Notes: generated from the letters alone by a model not told the origin. A stretch of DNA of 60,161 nt from Candidatus Daviesbacteria bacterium (GCA_003519445.1 DOWS01000020.1:1-60161), one strand, 5' to 3'. Shown: positions 8,585 through 16,478, counted from the stretch's first letter. Numbers and translations are program-made.

Positions 8585-9151
8585 CTAATGAGCTGCTCTC
8601 TCGTCAACCACCTGTTTAAAAAGATCGCGCAACCGGGGATTATTTTTGTCTCTTTCGGAAATAATGGGATTTTTAATTGGCCAAGCAATATTCAAATCAG
8701 GATCATCCCAAGCAATTGCCCTTTGATCGGATCCATCCCAGTATGCATCTGTCAAGTAAATATAATCAACCGGCTCATCTCCCACCACGCAAACCGAATT
8801 GGCCAGCCCGTTGGGAATAAACAAACCGAATCTCTGACCATCATCAATGGTAAAAGTTTCCACTTTGGCAAAACTTGGTAAATCAGGCCTTAAATCAACA
8901 ATGGCTAAAAATGCTGTACCTGTCACCGGATAAATCATTTTGTTCCACTGCTCGGCGTGTAAACCGCGGAGCACACTCGGAAGCGATCTTGAATGATTCA
9001 TCTGAACCGGCTTAAATTCAAACCCAATTTCTTTTTCCAATTCATCCATATGAAAAATTTCCTTAAAAAAACCTCTTTCATCTTCAAAAACAGGCCGCTC
9101 CAAAATTAATAGCCCGGGGATTGATGTTTTTTTTATGTATTTATTTTCCAT
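8585..9151 (-). CDS. rmlC: dTDP-4-dehydrorhamnose 3,5-epimerase-like protein
   Basis: About 188 residues of cupin fold. FEDERGFFKEIF and SVLRGLHAEQWNKMIYPVTG give the conserved active-site His, and PVDYIYLTDAYW the later Tyr and Asp region. The usual PxGxAHG motif reads FIPNGLANSV, so the second conserved His is replaced by Asn; RmlC activity should be treated as probable only. The ATG at 9151 is preferred because the family starts at about this point; an in-frame ATG at 9178 is also possible. It overlaps the end of rmlB. Confidence 0.82.
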   Translation of the reverse strand: MENKYIKKTSIPGLLILERPVFEDERGFFKEIFHMDELEKEIGFEFKPVQMNHSRSLPSVLRGLHAEQWNKMIYPVTGTAFLAIVDLRPDLPSFAKVETFTIDDGQRFGLFIPNGLANSVCVVGDEPVDYIYLTDAYWDGSDQRAIAWDDPDLNIAWPIKNPIISERDKNNPRLRDLFKQVVDERAAH

Positions 9152-10145
9152 ATGATTTTTGGGCGCTGGAATCAACATTCGGTCTTCCGAGCTTTAATGG
9201 CTTCCACCACCATTCATTATTTTTATACCACTCAACTACTTCAGGTAAATCTTTTTCCAGACTTCGTTCCCTATGCCATCCCAAAGATGCCAGTTTACTG
9301 CCATCTATAGCATACCTGAAGTCATGACCTAATCTGTGTTCAACATATTCAATACGGGAGGCATCCATTCCCAAAATATCAAGCAACATTTGAGTAATTT
9401 CCAGATTAGTTTTTTCCTCACCTTGAATTAAATAAGTTCCCCCTATTTTGCCTTTTTGTAAACATAAATCTATGGCCTTTGCATGATCTTCAACATGAAG
9501 CCACTCCCGGATATTTTCTCCTTTACCCATTAAGGGAACTTTTTTCCCTTCCAATAAATTAGTGATAAACCGCGGAATCAGTTTTTCCGGATCATGGAAA
9601 GGACCATAATTGTTAGCGCAATTTGTAATAGTTATAGGCAAACCATATGTTTCAAAATATGCTCTTACCAAATGATCTGACCCGGCTTTTGAGGCAGAAT
9701 AAGGAGTGCGGGGTTGATAGGGGGTATCTTCTCTAAAACGCGCATCACCCTGTTTCAGTTCTCCGTAAACTTCATCTGTTGAGACATGATGAAATCTTTT
9801 TATCTTTGCCTCAAGGGCAGCATTTAGCAAAACTGCTGTTCCTAAAACATTAGTCCGTACAAACTGCAAAGGGTCAATAATTGAACGGTCAACATGAGAC
9901 TCGGCTGCAAAATGAACAACTGTATCTGCTCTCTGCATGGTTGAATTAACTACTGCCTCATTTGTAATATCCCCCTTTATAAATTTATAGTTTGGACTAT
10001 TTTCAATATCTTTAAGAGATTCCGGATGGCCGGCATAAGTTAACACATCCAAATTAATTACTGTATCTTCAGGATGATTTTTTAACCAGTAATGTATGAA
10101 GTTACTGCCAATAAATCCCGCTCCCCCTGTCACCAAAATTCTCAT
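9141..10145 (-). CDS. rmlB: dTDP-glucose 4,6-dehydratase
   Basis: A 334-residue extended SDR. TGGAGFIGSNFIH binds NAD+, FAAESHVDRSI and STDEVYGEL are RmlB signatures, and YSASKAGSDHLV contains the catalytic YxxxK. NNYGPFHDPEKLIPR and GENIREWLHVEDHA are also typical. It converts dTDP-glucose to dTDP-4-keto-6-deoxyglucose. It lies 3 bases behind rmlA and overlaps rmlC, forming the usual supply line for rhamnose-type sugars. The C-terminal WWWKPLK is normal. Confidence 0.95.
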   Translation of the reverse strand: MRILVTGGAGFIGSNFIHYWLKNHPEDTVINLDVLTYAGHPESLKDIENSPNYKFIKGDITNEAVVNSTMQRADTVVHFAAESHVDRSIIDPLQFVRTNVLGTAVLLNAALEAKIKRFHHVSTDEVYGELKQGDARFREDTPYQPRTPYSASKAGSDHLVRAYFETYGLPITITNCANNYGPFHDPEKLIPRFITNLLEGKKVPLMGKGENIREWLHVEDHAKAIDLCLQKGKIGGTYLIQGEEKTNLEITQMLLDILGMDASRIEYVEHRLGHDFRYAIDGSKLASLGWHRERSLEKDLPEVVEWYKNNEWWWKPLKLGRPNVDSSAQKSYGK

Positions 10146-10148
10146 TAT

Positions 10149-10877
10149 TTATTTTCTCTCCTTTGGCTTCCCGGCCCAATAGTTATTAGCCTCCAACAAA
10201 GTATCAAAGGTGCCGGCATCCCGCCAGTAGCCTTTAAGTTCACTCCAGGCAAGTTTACTTTTTTCCACATATTTATTATTAACATCAGTAATTTCCAGCT
10301 CCCCTCTTAATGAAGGTTTTATTTCCCTGATAAAATCAAAAACCTGTTTATCGTATATGTAAACTCCTGTCACCGCCCACTTTGAATCTGGATTCTGGGG
10401 CTTTTCAGTAATTTTAATTATTTTTGAGGGATCCTGTGGATCAAATGTGGCAATACCGAACCGTTCCGGATCCGCTACTTCTTTCAGAAAAATCAGCGCC
10501 CCTTCCTTGAAACCGGCCACAGCACTGGAAATATCCGCATCAGAAGTGTTGTCCCCCAAAATAACAGTAATACTATCTCCTTCGGCAAAATTTTCCGCCA
10601 GAGACAACGCATCGGCAATTCCTCCCTCTTTTTCCTGGTAGGCATATTCCAAGTGTTTAATCCCCAGCTCATGGCCATTTTTTAAAATTGACATAAAACC
10701 GCCGGAGTGTGGCCCGCCGGTTACCACCATGATCTCGGTAATACCTGCTTTTATCAGAGTATCAATGGGGTAAAAAATCATCGGTTTATTGTAAACCGGA
10801 AGTAAATGTTTATTAGTTACCTTAGTTAAAGGATTTAGGCGGGTTCCCAATCCTCCTGCCAGTATGACACCTTTCAT
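10149..10877 (-). CDS. rmlA: Glucose-1-phosphate thymidylyltransferase, short type
   Basis: A 242-residue nucleotidyltransferase with LAGGLGTRLNPLTKVTNKH (nucleotide loop), YNKPMIFYPI, YAYQEKEGGIADAL, GDN metal residues and TEKP. It makes dTDP-glucose from glucose-1-phosphate and dTTP. It is the short form that lacks the about 50-residue C-terminal extension of enterobacterial RmlA. Its -10 box lies inside the 3' end of the upstream small membrane protein gene. Confidence 0.93.
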   Translation of the reverse strand: MKGVILAGGLGTRLNPLTKVTNKHLLPVYNKPMIFYPIDTLIKAGITEIMVVTGGPHSGGFMSILKNGHELGIKHLEYAYQEKEGGIADALSLAENFAEGDSITVILGDNTSDADISSAVAGFKEGALIFLKEVADPERFGIATFDPQDPSKIIKITEKPQNPDSKWAVTGVYIYDKQVFDFIREIKPSLRGELEITDVNNKYVEKSKLAWSELKGYWRDAGTFDTLLEANNYWAGKPKERK

Positions 10878-10883
10878 AGTCTA

Positions 10884-10889
10884 ATTATA
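10884..10889 (-). promoter_or_regulatory. -10 box for rmlA
   Basis: TATAAT on the minus strand ends 6 nt before the rmlA ATG at 10877. It starts the rml-gmd operon with essentially no leader. Confidence 0.5.
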
Positions 10890-11043
10890 CATAAATTCCC
10901 AAAATAAGTATCAAAACTAAACCTGCCAGCAAAATATACTCCATCAAAATAACTAAAGTTAAACTTTTATCGCGGCGATGATGCCAGATGGCCCAAACTA
11001 AATAAATTAATATGGCAATAATAAGTATGTTTAATGGTTTCAT
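10885..11043 (-). CDS. Small two-helix membrane protein
   Basis: A 52-residue ORF too short for routine calling. It starts MKPLNILIIAILIYLVWAIW, has a basic turn HHRRDK, and a second helix VILMEYILLAGLVLILILGI, so it is a membrane hairpin. The ATG overlaps the TGA of the CAP-domain gene (ATGA, 11040-11043), a strong sign of translational coupling. Its function is unknown. Confidence 0.7.
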   Translation of the reverse strand: MKPLNILIIAILIYLVWAIWHHRRDKSLTLVILMEYILLAGLVLILILGIYV

Positions 11044-11912
11044 AAAATTACTCCCGGATTGCTATTTAACAAAGTAGCAGCTGCTACGCCCAGAATTGCC
11101 ATGTGGGCTACTCTGGATGAGGCAATCCTAAATACCCCCCGTTTTTTCAAAATAATAAAATCAGCAACCAGTAAAATAACCATTAAAGAAATAAGACCCA
11201 AAGAAGCAGTCCGCGAAAAAGAGTACGGATCTAACAATGGTTTTCCTGATAATGGAGTCTGTACTGCTGCCAAAAGCTCTGGTTTTTGATTATATTCTTG
11301 TATTGGCACAACGGTTTGCTTGCCGGAAACATTAACAAGCGGCTGGCCTGGTAAATTCTCCGTGGTACCGAATTCCTGCACCACCAAGGTGGTTTTTTGT
11401 CCATTCAGCACCCCCTCCACCACTGCTATGCCAATATCCTGATATTTTGGATTTAGGAGGTTTTCCCTGTGAGTAGTAGAGGCCATCCAAGCGGATACCA
11501 CTTCATCCGAGGAATAAAAATTCTTGGCCAGATTTTCCCCGGCATAGGTAAATTTATAACCTGAACCCAAAATAAAATCCCAGGGAGTCTTGCCACTGGG
11601 GGCAAAATGAGCCCAGTAATTTTCTTGGAACATATTTTGAGCCTTAAGGGCTGCTGCCTGATCTAAAGCGGCGTTTTCCGCAACCGGAGGCAAACCCTGT
11701 TTTTCCCTTTCAACATTTGTCAGTTCAATCAGTTTTTTTTGGTCAATATCTCCTGAAATTCCCAAAACTCCGGGTTTTGCATAACCTACTATGGAAAAAC
11801 CTACCTGGAGCAAAATAAAAAGCAGAATATAGATTAAAATAGCCTCCCAGGAAATTAAGTGGGCTTTTTTATGAGTATCTTTATGAGGTAAAAAAAAGTT
11901 GCGAAAGATCAT
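11040..11912 (-). CDS. CAP-domain (SCP/PR1) protein with membrane helices
   Basis: A 290-residue protein with an N-terminal membrane helix (about 23-45), an extracellular CAP domain (about 60-185), and two C-terminal helices (about 240-257 and 268-285). The CAP signatures are LTNVEREKQGLPPV, ENYWAHFAPSGKTPWDF, YAGENLAK, VVSAWMASTTHRENLLNPKY and DIGIAV, which include the conserved His and Glu residues of the CAP pocket. Bacterial CAP proteins are cell-surface proteins of mostly unknown role. TATACT ends 6 nt before the ATG. Confidence 0.9.
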   Translation of the reverse strand: MIFRNFFLPHKDTHKKAHLISWEAILIYILLFILLQVGFSIVGYAKPGVLGISGDIDQKKLIELTNVEREKQGLPPVAENAALDQAAALKAQNMFQENYWAHFAPSGKTPWDFILGSGYKFTYAGENLAKNFYSSDEVVSAWMASTTHRENLLNPKYQDIGIAVVEGVLNGQKTTLVVQEFGTTENLPGQPLVNVSGKQTVVPIQEYNQKPELLAAVQTPLSGKPLLDPYSFSRTASLGLISLMVILLVADFIILKKRGVFRIASSRVAHMAILGVAAATLLNSNPGVIL

Positions 11913-11918
11913 AATAAG

Positions 11919-11924
11919 AGTATA
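11919..11924 (-). promoter_or_regulatory. -10 box for the CAP-domain gene
   Basis: TATACT on the minus strand, 6 nt before the ATG at 11912; no Shine-Dalgarno lies between. Confidence 0.5.
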
Positions 11925-11934
11925 ACACGAGAAT

Positions 11935-12021
11935 AAATTTTCAGTTTTTAATTTTCAATTTACAATGAATTTTCAATAATTAATGCTCAATGTTTGAAAA
12001 TTGTAGATCGGTACTTGAAAA
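11935..12021. repeat. AT-rich stretch of degenerate TTTTCAAT-like units
   Basis: The spacer between tsaB and the CAP gene holds repeated variants of TTTTCAAT and its complement. They look like short imperfect direct and inverted repeats. No ORF or clear terminator is visible. Confidence 0.4.
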
Positions 12022-12366
12022 TTAGTAATTAAGTTCTGTTTCAATTTTTTTCTCGTTAACCGGAATATTCAGGGCAAAGCCCAAAGCATTGGCTACAGAT
12101 ACTCCCACTCGAAGTCCTGTAAAAGACCCGGGTCCAGTTTCAACTTCAATTGCTTTTAGCTTTCCAATCCCGGATTGGAATTGACTTGACAATCCGGGAT
12201 TGTAGGTTCGAAATAACTTGACTATCAAAGGCAACAAAACTTGTGATCCAAATTTATTTTTGGCAGACATGCTTTTTATGACTTTGCACTTTACGCTTTG
12301 CACTTTACCCTCTACAAGGGCCACCTCCACCCTATTTTGCTCTTTGGTATTTATATAAAGAACCAT
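12022..12366 (-). CDS. tsaB: TsaB-like t6A biosynthesis protein, short and carrying an in-frame repeat
   Basis: A 114-residue protein with the TsaB landmarks LLPLIVKLF and AIEVETGPGSFTGLRVG. It supports the TsaD-TsaE complex that forms threonylcarbamoyladenosine at tRNA position 37; tsaE is in the same window. It covers only the N-terminal half of a typical TsaB of about 220-230 residues and stops at IPVNEKKIETELNY. About 19 residues between LLPLIVKLF and AIEVETG are encoded by a 56-bp repeat that also occurs beside serS. TAAAAT ends 6 nt before the ATG. Confidence 0.85.
   Translation of the reverse strand: MVLYINTKEQNRVEVALVEGKVQSVKCKVIKSMSAKNKFGSQVLLPLIVKLFRTYNPGLSSQFQSGIGKLKAIEVETGPGSFTGLRVGVSVANALGFALNIPVNEKKIETELNY
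12154..12209 (-). repeat. 56-bp palindromic element, copy A, inside tsaB
   Basis: Identical over 56 bases to 36520-36575. CAATCCCGGATTG and its exact reverse complement CAATCCGGGATTG form a 13-bp stem around a 12-base loop. In tsaB it is read in frame as RTYNPGLSSQFQSGIGKLK, replacing a variable loop before the conserved GPGSFTGLR. Confidence 0.92.
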
Positions 12367-12372
12367 GTCCGA

Positions 12373-12395
12373 ATTTTAACATTTTTTGATATACT
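12373..12395. promoter_or_regulatory. Back-to-back -10 boxes for tsaB and the divergent membrane protein
   Basis: On the minus strand TAAAAT (12373-12378) ends 6 nt before the tsaB ATG. On the plus strand TATACT (12390-12395) ends 7 nt before the ATG at 12403. Both genes start within a 36-base spacer. Confidence 0.55.
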
Positions 12396-12402
12396 CAAGA
12401 AT

Positions 12403-12984
12403 ATGCAGGATATAAAAACTATTATCAGTATTACTGCAATAATATTAACTTTTATTGGTTACATTCCGTATCTTCGTGATACTTTACAAGGAAAAACAAC
12501 ACCTCATGTTTACACATGGTTTATTTGGGGATTTGTCACAGCTATAGCTTTCGGCCTTCAGGTCGAGGGAGGTGCGGGAGTAGGTTCATGGGTAACTATA
12601 GTAGTTGCCATCATCTGCTTTACTATATTTTTGCTGGGCATGCGAAGTGGCAAAAAAGATATTGCTCTCTCTGACACAATATTTTTTGTTCTCTCATTTG
12701 TGGCTTTATTTTTGTGGCTGATTGCTAAACAGCCTGTATTATCAGTTATTCTTACTTCAACTATTGATCTGCTCGGTTTCGCCCCCACTGTTAGAAAATC
12801 CTGGAATAAACCACACTCGGAAACGCTATTTACATACGAGCTAAGTACCTTGAGACACGGATTAAGCATATTAGCCCTGCAACAATACAGTATTGTAACT
12901 TGGCTTTATCCTGTGAGCTGGACATTCGCAAACGCGCTCTTTAGCTTGATACTGATAATCAGAAGAAAACAAGTTAACAAATAA
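12403..12984 (+). CDS. Membrane protein with two PQ-loop-like repeats
   Basis: About 193 residues and seven hydrophobic helices. Two similar motifs, IGYIPYLRDTLQGKTTPHVYTW near the start and LGFAPTVRKSWNKPHSETLF near residue 122, resemble the PQ-loop repeats of SWEET/SemiSWEET-type transporters and related proteins. The ATG at 12403 is chosen over an upstream in-frame ATG at 12298 because the -10 box lies 7 nt before it and the longer form would read through tsaB. Substrate unknown. Confidence 0.65.
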   Translation: MQDIKTIISITAIILTFIGYIPYLRDTLQGKTTPHVYTWFIWGFVTAIAFGLQVEGGAGVGSWVTIVVAIICFTIFLLGMRSGKKDIALSDTIFFVLSFVALFLWLIAKQPVLSVILTSTIDLLGFAPTVRKSWNKPHSETLFTYELSTLRHGLSILALQQYSIVTWLYPVSWTFANALFSLILIIRRKQVNK

Positions 12985-13057
12985 GGGCGTTCTGCCGGTT
13001 GCTCAAACCTTAAGAAATCTCAATTGGCGTATTATAATATCCCATAGTTGAGGAAAT

Positions 13058-14515
13058 ATGTCACAAGAACGATTTAATGGACAACCCATAGAAGCTAGAT
13101 TTGCCGATGAATTGGCTAAAGCCAGGTCTTTGCTTAATCCCGGATTCTTGCGCCTTGAAGCTGAAGAAACAAATGTGCCTATGCCTGTACAAAATGTCAT
13201 CAGGCAACTGACAGCTACCGGGATCTGGTTTAGATTAAGCAGAAACTTAAAAGCAGAAAGCTGTGCCGACGCGACTCATAAACGCAACAGGGGTTTGGGA
13301 CAAATGGGCATACCGCTTCATGATGAACTAAAAACTTTTTTAGGACAAACCATTGGACCTGACGGTCAAGAAATTATTGTCATGGTCCACTGCAGAGGCG
13401 ACCAGGATTTAGACTTTGATTTGATAGAAAAGGCTTTAAAAGCCAAAGCTCCCCTTGAAAGACTGTCTCCGGATAAAATTTCCGCATTGGGAGTAAATTA
13501 CGGATTAATTAATCCGTTTACGGGCGCTGAAACAGTTTCTCATGATAGAGGACAAATGATATATTCACCTTTTGTGCAAGTTTTTGATAGTGATGTAATA
13601 CTTCCTCCAACGGTTCCGCCAACCATGATGACCAATACCGGTGATTACACCTGGGCTGTGGAGTTTGACACTCAAGAATTAATTAAGGTTATATTTAGAG
13701 CAAAAGTAGTTACGGTAACTAAAGAGGAATTTTTTGAAGGGGCCAGATTTGCCAACAGCCGTTTGGCTCTGCTTACAGGCAACTCACCGGAATCAGGAAT
13801 GTCATTATTAGTCAAAATCAATGAAAAGATTAGAGCAGCTTTGGGTGAAAATGGTAATTTTGGGGATGTTTCCCTGCCGAATGTTACTTTCAGATCTGTT
13901 CCCGCAATGGGACTTACAATGGACCTTTCTCAAAGAAGGGAGCAGGTTTGGAGATTAATTCGTCCCGTGATTGAGGAGCTTGCAAAACAGGAACCGGATG
14001 TGCTAACTATTGCCTGCAATACCACTCCTTACTTTACCCAGGAAATTGCCGAGATGTTAGATCGAAGAACAACTCTTTTAACCACTCCCCGCGTAACATT
14101 AGATTTTTTAAAGGCTAGGCAGATCAGTCAAGTCGCTTTAATTGGAATACCGTATGTAGCAGAATTGGAAGAATGGAGCGCCTTTTTAAGGCCTTTAAGA
14201 GAGGCCGGTGTTGAGGTTGAGAAGCTAAGCCCCAAAGCTTTAGAAAGAATTAATGAATTGGCATTTGCCGTTAAACGAAGCGCTGCAACTGAAGCAAATC
14301 TGACTTCTCTGGCTAATGTCTTAAGGGATATACTAGACCGGGAAGTCAACGCACAGACAATTGCTATAGCCTTAACAGAAATTTCCCAGCTTTTACCATT
14401 CACCAGAAGAAGTATTAGTAGAGGCAAAACCTTAATTGATACTCTGGATTTATTAGCAAACGCAGTTGCTTTAAGGCTTCTTAAAAAACCATTTGTCTAT
14501 TCGGCTACCTACTAA
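13058..14515 (+). CDS. YbaK-like editing domain fused to an Asp/Glu-racemase-like domain
   Basis: A 485-residue protein with two recognisable parts. Residues about 45-225 resemble YbaK/ProX aminoacyl-tRNA deacylases: VHCRGDQDLDFDLIEKAL, LGVNYGLINPF, PPTMMTNTGDYTWAVEFDTQELI. Residues about 260-480 resemble the Asp/Glu racemase fold: GLTMDLSQRR, LTIACNTTPYF with the first catalytic Cys (about residue 320), and VALIGIPYV. The second catalytic site, normally GCTE, reads ALTEI near residue 440, so two-base racemisation looks lost. GAGGAA before the ATG is a fair Shine-Dalgarno, and TATAAT lies about 20 nt upstream. True activity is unknown. Confidence 0.6.
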   Translation: MSQERFNGQPIEARFADELAKARSLLNPGFLRLEAEETNVPMPVQNVIRQLTATGIWFRLSRNLKAESCADATHKRNRGLGQMGIPLHDELKTFLGQTIGPDGQEIIVMVHCRGDQDLDFDLIEKALKAKAPLERLSPDKISALGVNYGLINPFTGAETVSHDRGQMIYSPFVQVFDSDVILPPTVPPTMMTNTGDYTWAVEFDTQELIKVIFRAKVVTVTKEEFFEGARFANSRLALLTGNSPESGMSLLVKINEKIRAALGENGNFGDVSLPNVTFRSVPAMGLTMDLSQRREQVWRLIRPVIEELAKQEPDVLTIACNTTPYFTQEIAEMLDRRTTLLTTPRVTLDFLKARQISQVALIGIPYVAELEEWSAFLRPLREAGVEVEKLSPKALERINELAFAVKRSAATEANLTSLANVLRDILDREVNAQTIAIALTEISQLLPFTRRSISRGKTLIDTLDLLANAVALRLLKKPFVYSATY

Positions 14516-14518
14516 AAT

Positions 14519-14995
14519 TTATGGTTTTGGGAAAGGTAAACCTGCAACCTCCAGGGAATCTGCTGTGGCTAATCTTTGAGTCCAATCAACTAATGCCTGT
14601 ACCATTGCCGGATATTGGGGTTCTCTGCGAAGTCTTTTTTTTTGAGAAGCAGATAAGCTAAAAACTATACTGTCTATGGGTAAGCCCAGCGCGCTTGGCC
14701 TAAAACCAGGCCGATAACCTAGGTTTGTCAACTCATCTTGTGGAGTTATATTGTAATAAATTCCTATGGATTCCACACTTACAAGTAATCTTTCGGGATC
14801 TTCATTAGGCCTAACATAATTGCTTCTGACATTATGCGTTATCTTCAAGACTGTACCGTCTGGTAAAGTTCTTTCCGCTACTCTTCCCTGCCCTGTTAAT
14901 TCGATTTTTGGCAATTGATCCACCACCCCTCTTAATTGAATAAAGGCTGGACCGGGTTGCGATGTCTCTTGTGTTGTTATTGCTTCTCCACTCAT
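14519..14995 (-). CDS. Unknown protein of 158 residues
   Basis: I do not recognise this protein. It is soluble, without signal or membrane helix. It has a beta-rich first half (VAERTLPDGTVLKITHNV, LLVSVESIGIYYNITPQD) and a basic helix SASQKKRLRREPQYPAMVQALVDWTQRL near the end. It converges with the YbaK/racemase gene, 3 bases from its stop, and is divergent from prfB. Codon use looks like that of its neighbours, so it appears to be a real gene. Confidence 0.6.
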   Translation of the reverse strand: MSGEAITTQETSQPGPAFIQLRGVVDQLPKIELTGQGRVAERTLPDGTVLKITHNVRSNYVRPNEDPERLLVSVESIGIYYNITPQDELTNLGYRPGFRPSALGLPIDSIVFSLSASQKKRLRREPQYPAMVQALVDWTQRLATADSLEVAGLPFPKP

Positions 14996-15023
14996 ACTTT
15001 AAATGTATTATACCAAATCCTGC

Positions 15024-15029
15024 TATAAT
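15024..15029 (+). promoter_or_regulatory. -10 box for prfB
   Basis: TATAAT ends 6 nt before the ATG at 15036 and there is no Shine-Dalgarno, which favours this ATG over the upstream in-frame ATG at 15003. Confidence 0.55.
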
Positions 15030-15035
15030 CGCTCT

Positions 15036-16013
15036 ATGGATGATTTAAAAAGCAGGTTTGAGAAAATTTCCCAATCTTTTGATAGGGATAAAATGCAAGG
15101 GGAAATTAGGGCATTGGAAGCTCAAATGATGCAGCCCGGATTTTGGGATGATAGGCAGAGAGCAGAAGTCGTCAGTCGTCAGCTATCAGACAAAAATAAG
15201 ACATTAGAAACACTGGAGAGTTTGGAGCAAAATTTAGATGAAAAATTATTAAAAGAATTTGAGCTGAAGACTTTTCTTTCGGGCCCGCATGACAGCTCCG
15301 AAGCCATTTTATCCATTCATTCAGGTACAGGAGGAGTTGAGGCCATGGATTGGGCAGGCATGCTTTACCGAATGTACCAGAGATATTTTGAAAGAAAAAA
15401 TTGGAAATTTGAGCTAACTGATGAAAGTTTAGGGGAAGAAGCAGGTTATAAATCAGTTTCCATGATTGTCCACGCTCCCCTTAGCTACGGCTATTTAAAA
15501 GGCGAGGCCGGAACCCACAGATTAGTTAGGCAATCCCCATTCAATGCCGACAAACTTCGCCAAACCTCTTTTGCTTTAGTTGAAGTTTTACCTGTTATTG
15601 AAAATATGGAGATGGAAATTAAAGATGAGGATATAGAATTTGCAGCCTTTAGATCCGGAGGCCATGGAGGGCAAAATGTTAACAAGGTGTCCACTGCTGT
15701 ACGGTTAAAACATATTCCCACGGGTATCACAGTTACTGCCCAAACAGAACGGTCCCAGCTTCAAAACAGGGAAAATGCTTTGAAATTACTCCGTGCCAAG
15801 CTTTGGGTTCTTCAACAAGCTGAAAAAAATGCCCAAACCCAAAGCCTAAAAGGAACCACCCAAGCTTCATGGGGAACTCAAATCCGTTCTTATGTTTTGC
15901 ATCCATACCATATGGTTAAAGATCTACGCACCCTGGTTGAAACATCTAACACAGAGAGTGTCTTGGATGGGGACTTAAATCAGTTTATTGACGCGGAGAT
16001 AAGAAAGGGTTAA
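15036..16013 (+). CDS. prfB: Peptide chain release factor 2
   Basis: A 325-residue class I release factor. The peptidyl-tRNA hydrolysis motif GGQ lies in RSGGHGGQNVNKVSTAVRL, and the stop-recognition tripeptide SPF is in LVRQSPFNADKLRQTSF, which identifies RF2 (UAA/UGA). The frame is continuous: the programmed +1 frameshift found near codon 25 of many prfB genes is absent, and the N-terminal domain is slightly short compared with about 365 residues. The presence of RF2 agrees with UGA being a stop here. It is followed closely by a membrane protein and ftsEX. Confidence 0.95.
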   Translation: MDDLKSRFEKISQSFDRDKMQGEIRALEAQMMQPGFWDDRQRAEVVSRQLSDKNKTLETLESLEQNLDEKLLKEFELKTFLSGPHDSSEAILSIHSGTGGVEAMDWAGMLYRMYQRYFERKNWKFELTDESLGEEAGYKSVSMIVHAPLSYGYLKGEAGTHRLVRQSPFNADKLRQTSFALVEVLPVIENMEMEIKDEDIEFAAFRSGGHGGQNVNKVSTAVRLKHIPTGITVTAQTERSQLQNRENALKLLRAKLWVLQQAEKNAQTQSLKGTTQASWGTQIRSYVLHPYHMVKDLRTLVETSNTESVLDGDLNQFIDAEIRKG

Positions 16014-16029
16014 TATAGAAAGTATAGCT

Positions 16030-16461
16030 ATGGAAACTGCCGAAGGCAAAGAAAAAATTACCAAAAAGTTTTTCAAAGACGCTAGTCCTAAAAAAGTTAT
16101 TCTTGGGGTCTTAATCCTCTCTTTGGTTTTGGGAGTTTTAACAGGATATATTATTGCCAACAAAAACCTGGGAGTAAACGCTCTAACAGGATCTCCTAAG
16201 ACTGCCCAGCAGGATAACCGTACTTTTAAAGATTTTGCCGAAGGGGTTATAAAAGCCAGGCCTGCACCTGTTTATCCCTCCGAGTATGTCGAAGGAACGC
16301 ATCTTTTACAAAGAGACGGGCAACCGCCTGTTGCTTTAACTTCCTCTGTTGTAGATTTATCTCTTTATGAAGGTAAGAAAGTAAGGGTGTTTGGTGAAAC
16401 CCAAAAAGCTCTGGAAGCAGGATGGCTTATGGATGTTGGAAAAGTAGAAGAGATAAAATAG
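16030..16461 (+). CDS. Single-pass membrane protein with small extracytoplasmic domain
   Basis: A 143-residue protein: a charged cytoplasmic N-terminus (about 24 residues), one helix VILGVLILSLVLGVLTGYII, a disordered stretch, then a beta-rich domain of about 65 residues (VEGTHLLQRDGQPPVALTS, LYEGKKVRVFGETQKALEAGWLMDVGKVEEI) that looks OB-fold-like. It sits 16 bases behind prfB and just before ftsE, probably in the same transcript. Function unknown; a division or envelope role is only suggested by position. Confidence 0.6.
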   Translation: METAEGKEKITKKFFKDASPKKVILGVLILSLVLGVLTGYIIANKNLGVNALTGSPKTAQQDNRTFKDFAEGVIKARPAPVYPSEYVEGTHLLQRDGQPPVALTSSVVDLSLYEGKKVRVFGETQKALEAGWLMDVGKVEEIK

Positions 16462-16478
16462 TTGTTAGTCTTCAGCCT

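Noticed and set aside
15060..15100. A programmed frameshift site in prfB
   Set aside because: The sequence TTTGAT occurs, but the frame is continuous, there is no in-frame UGA and no upstream Shine-Dalgarno-like stimulator.
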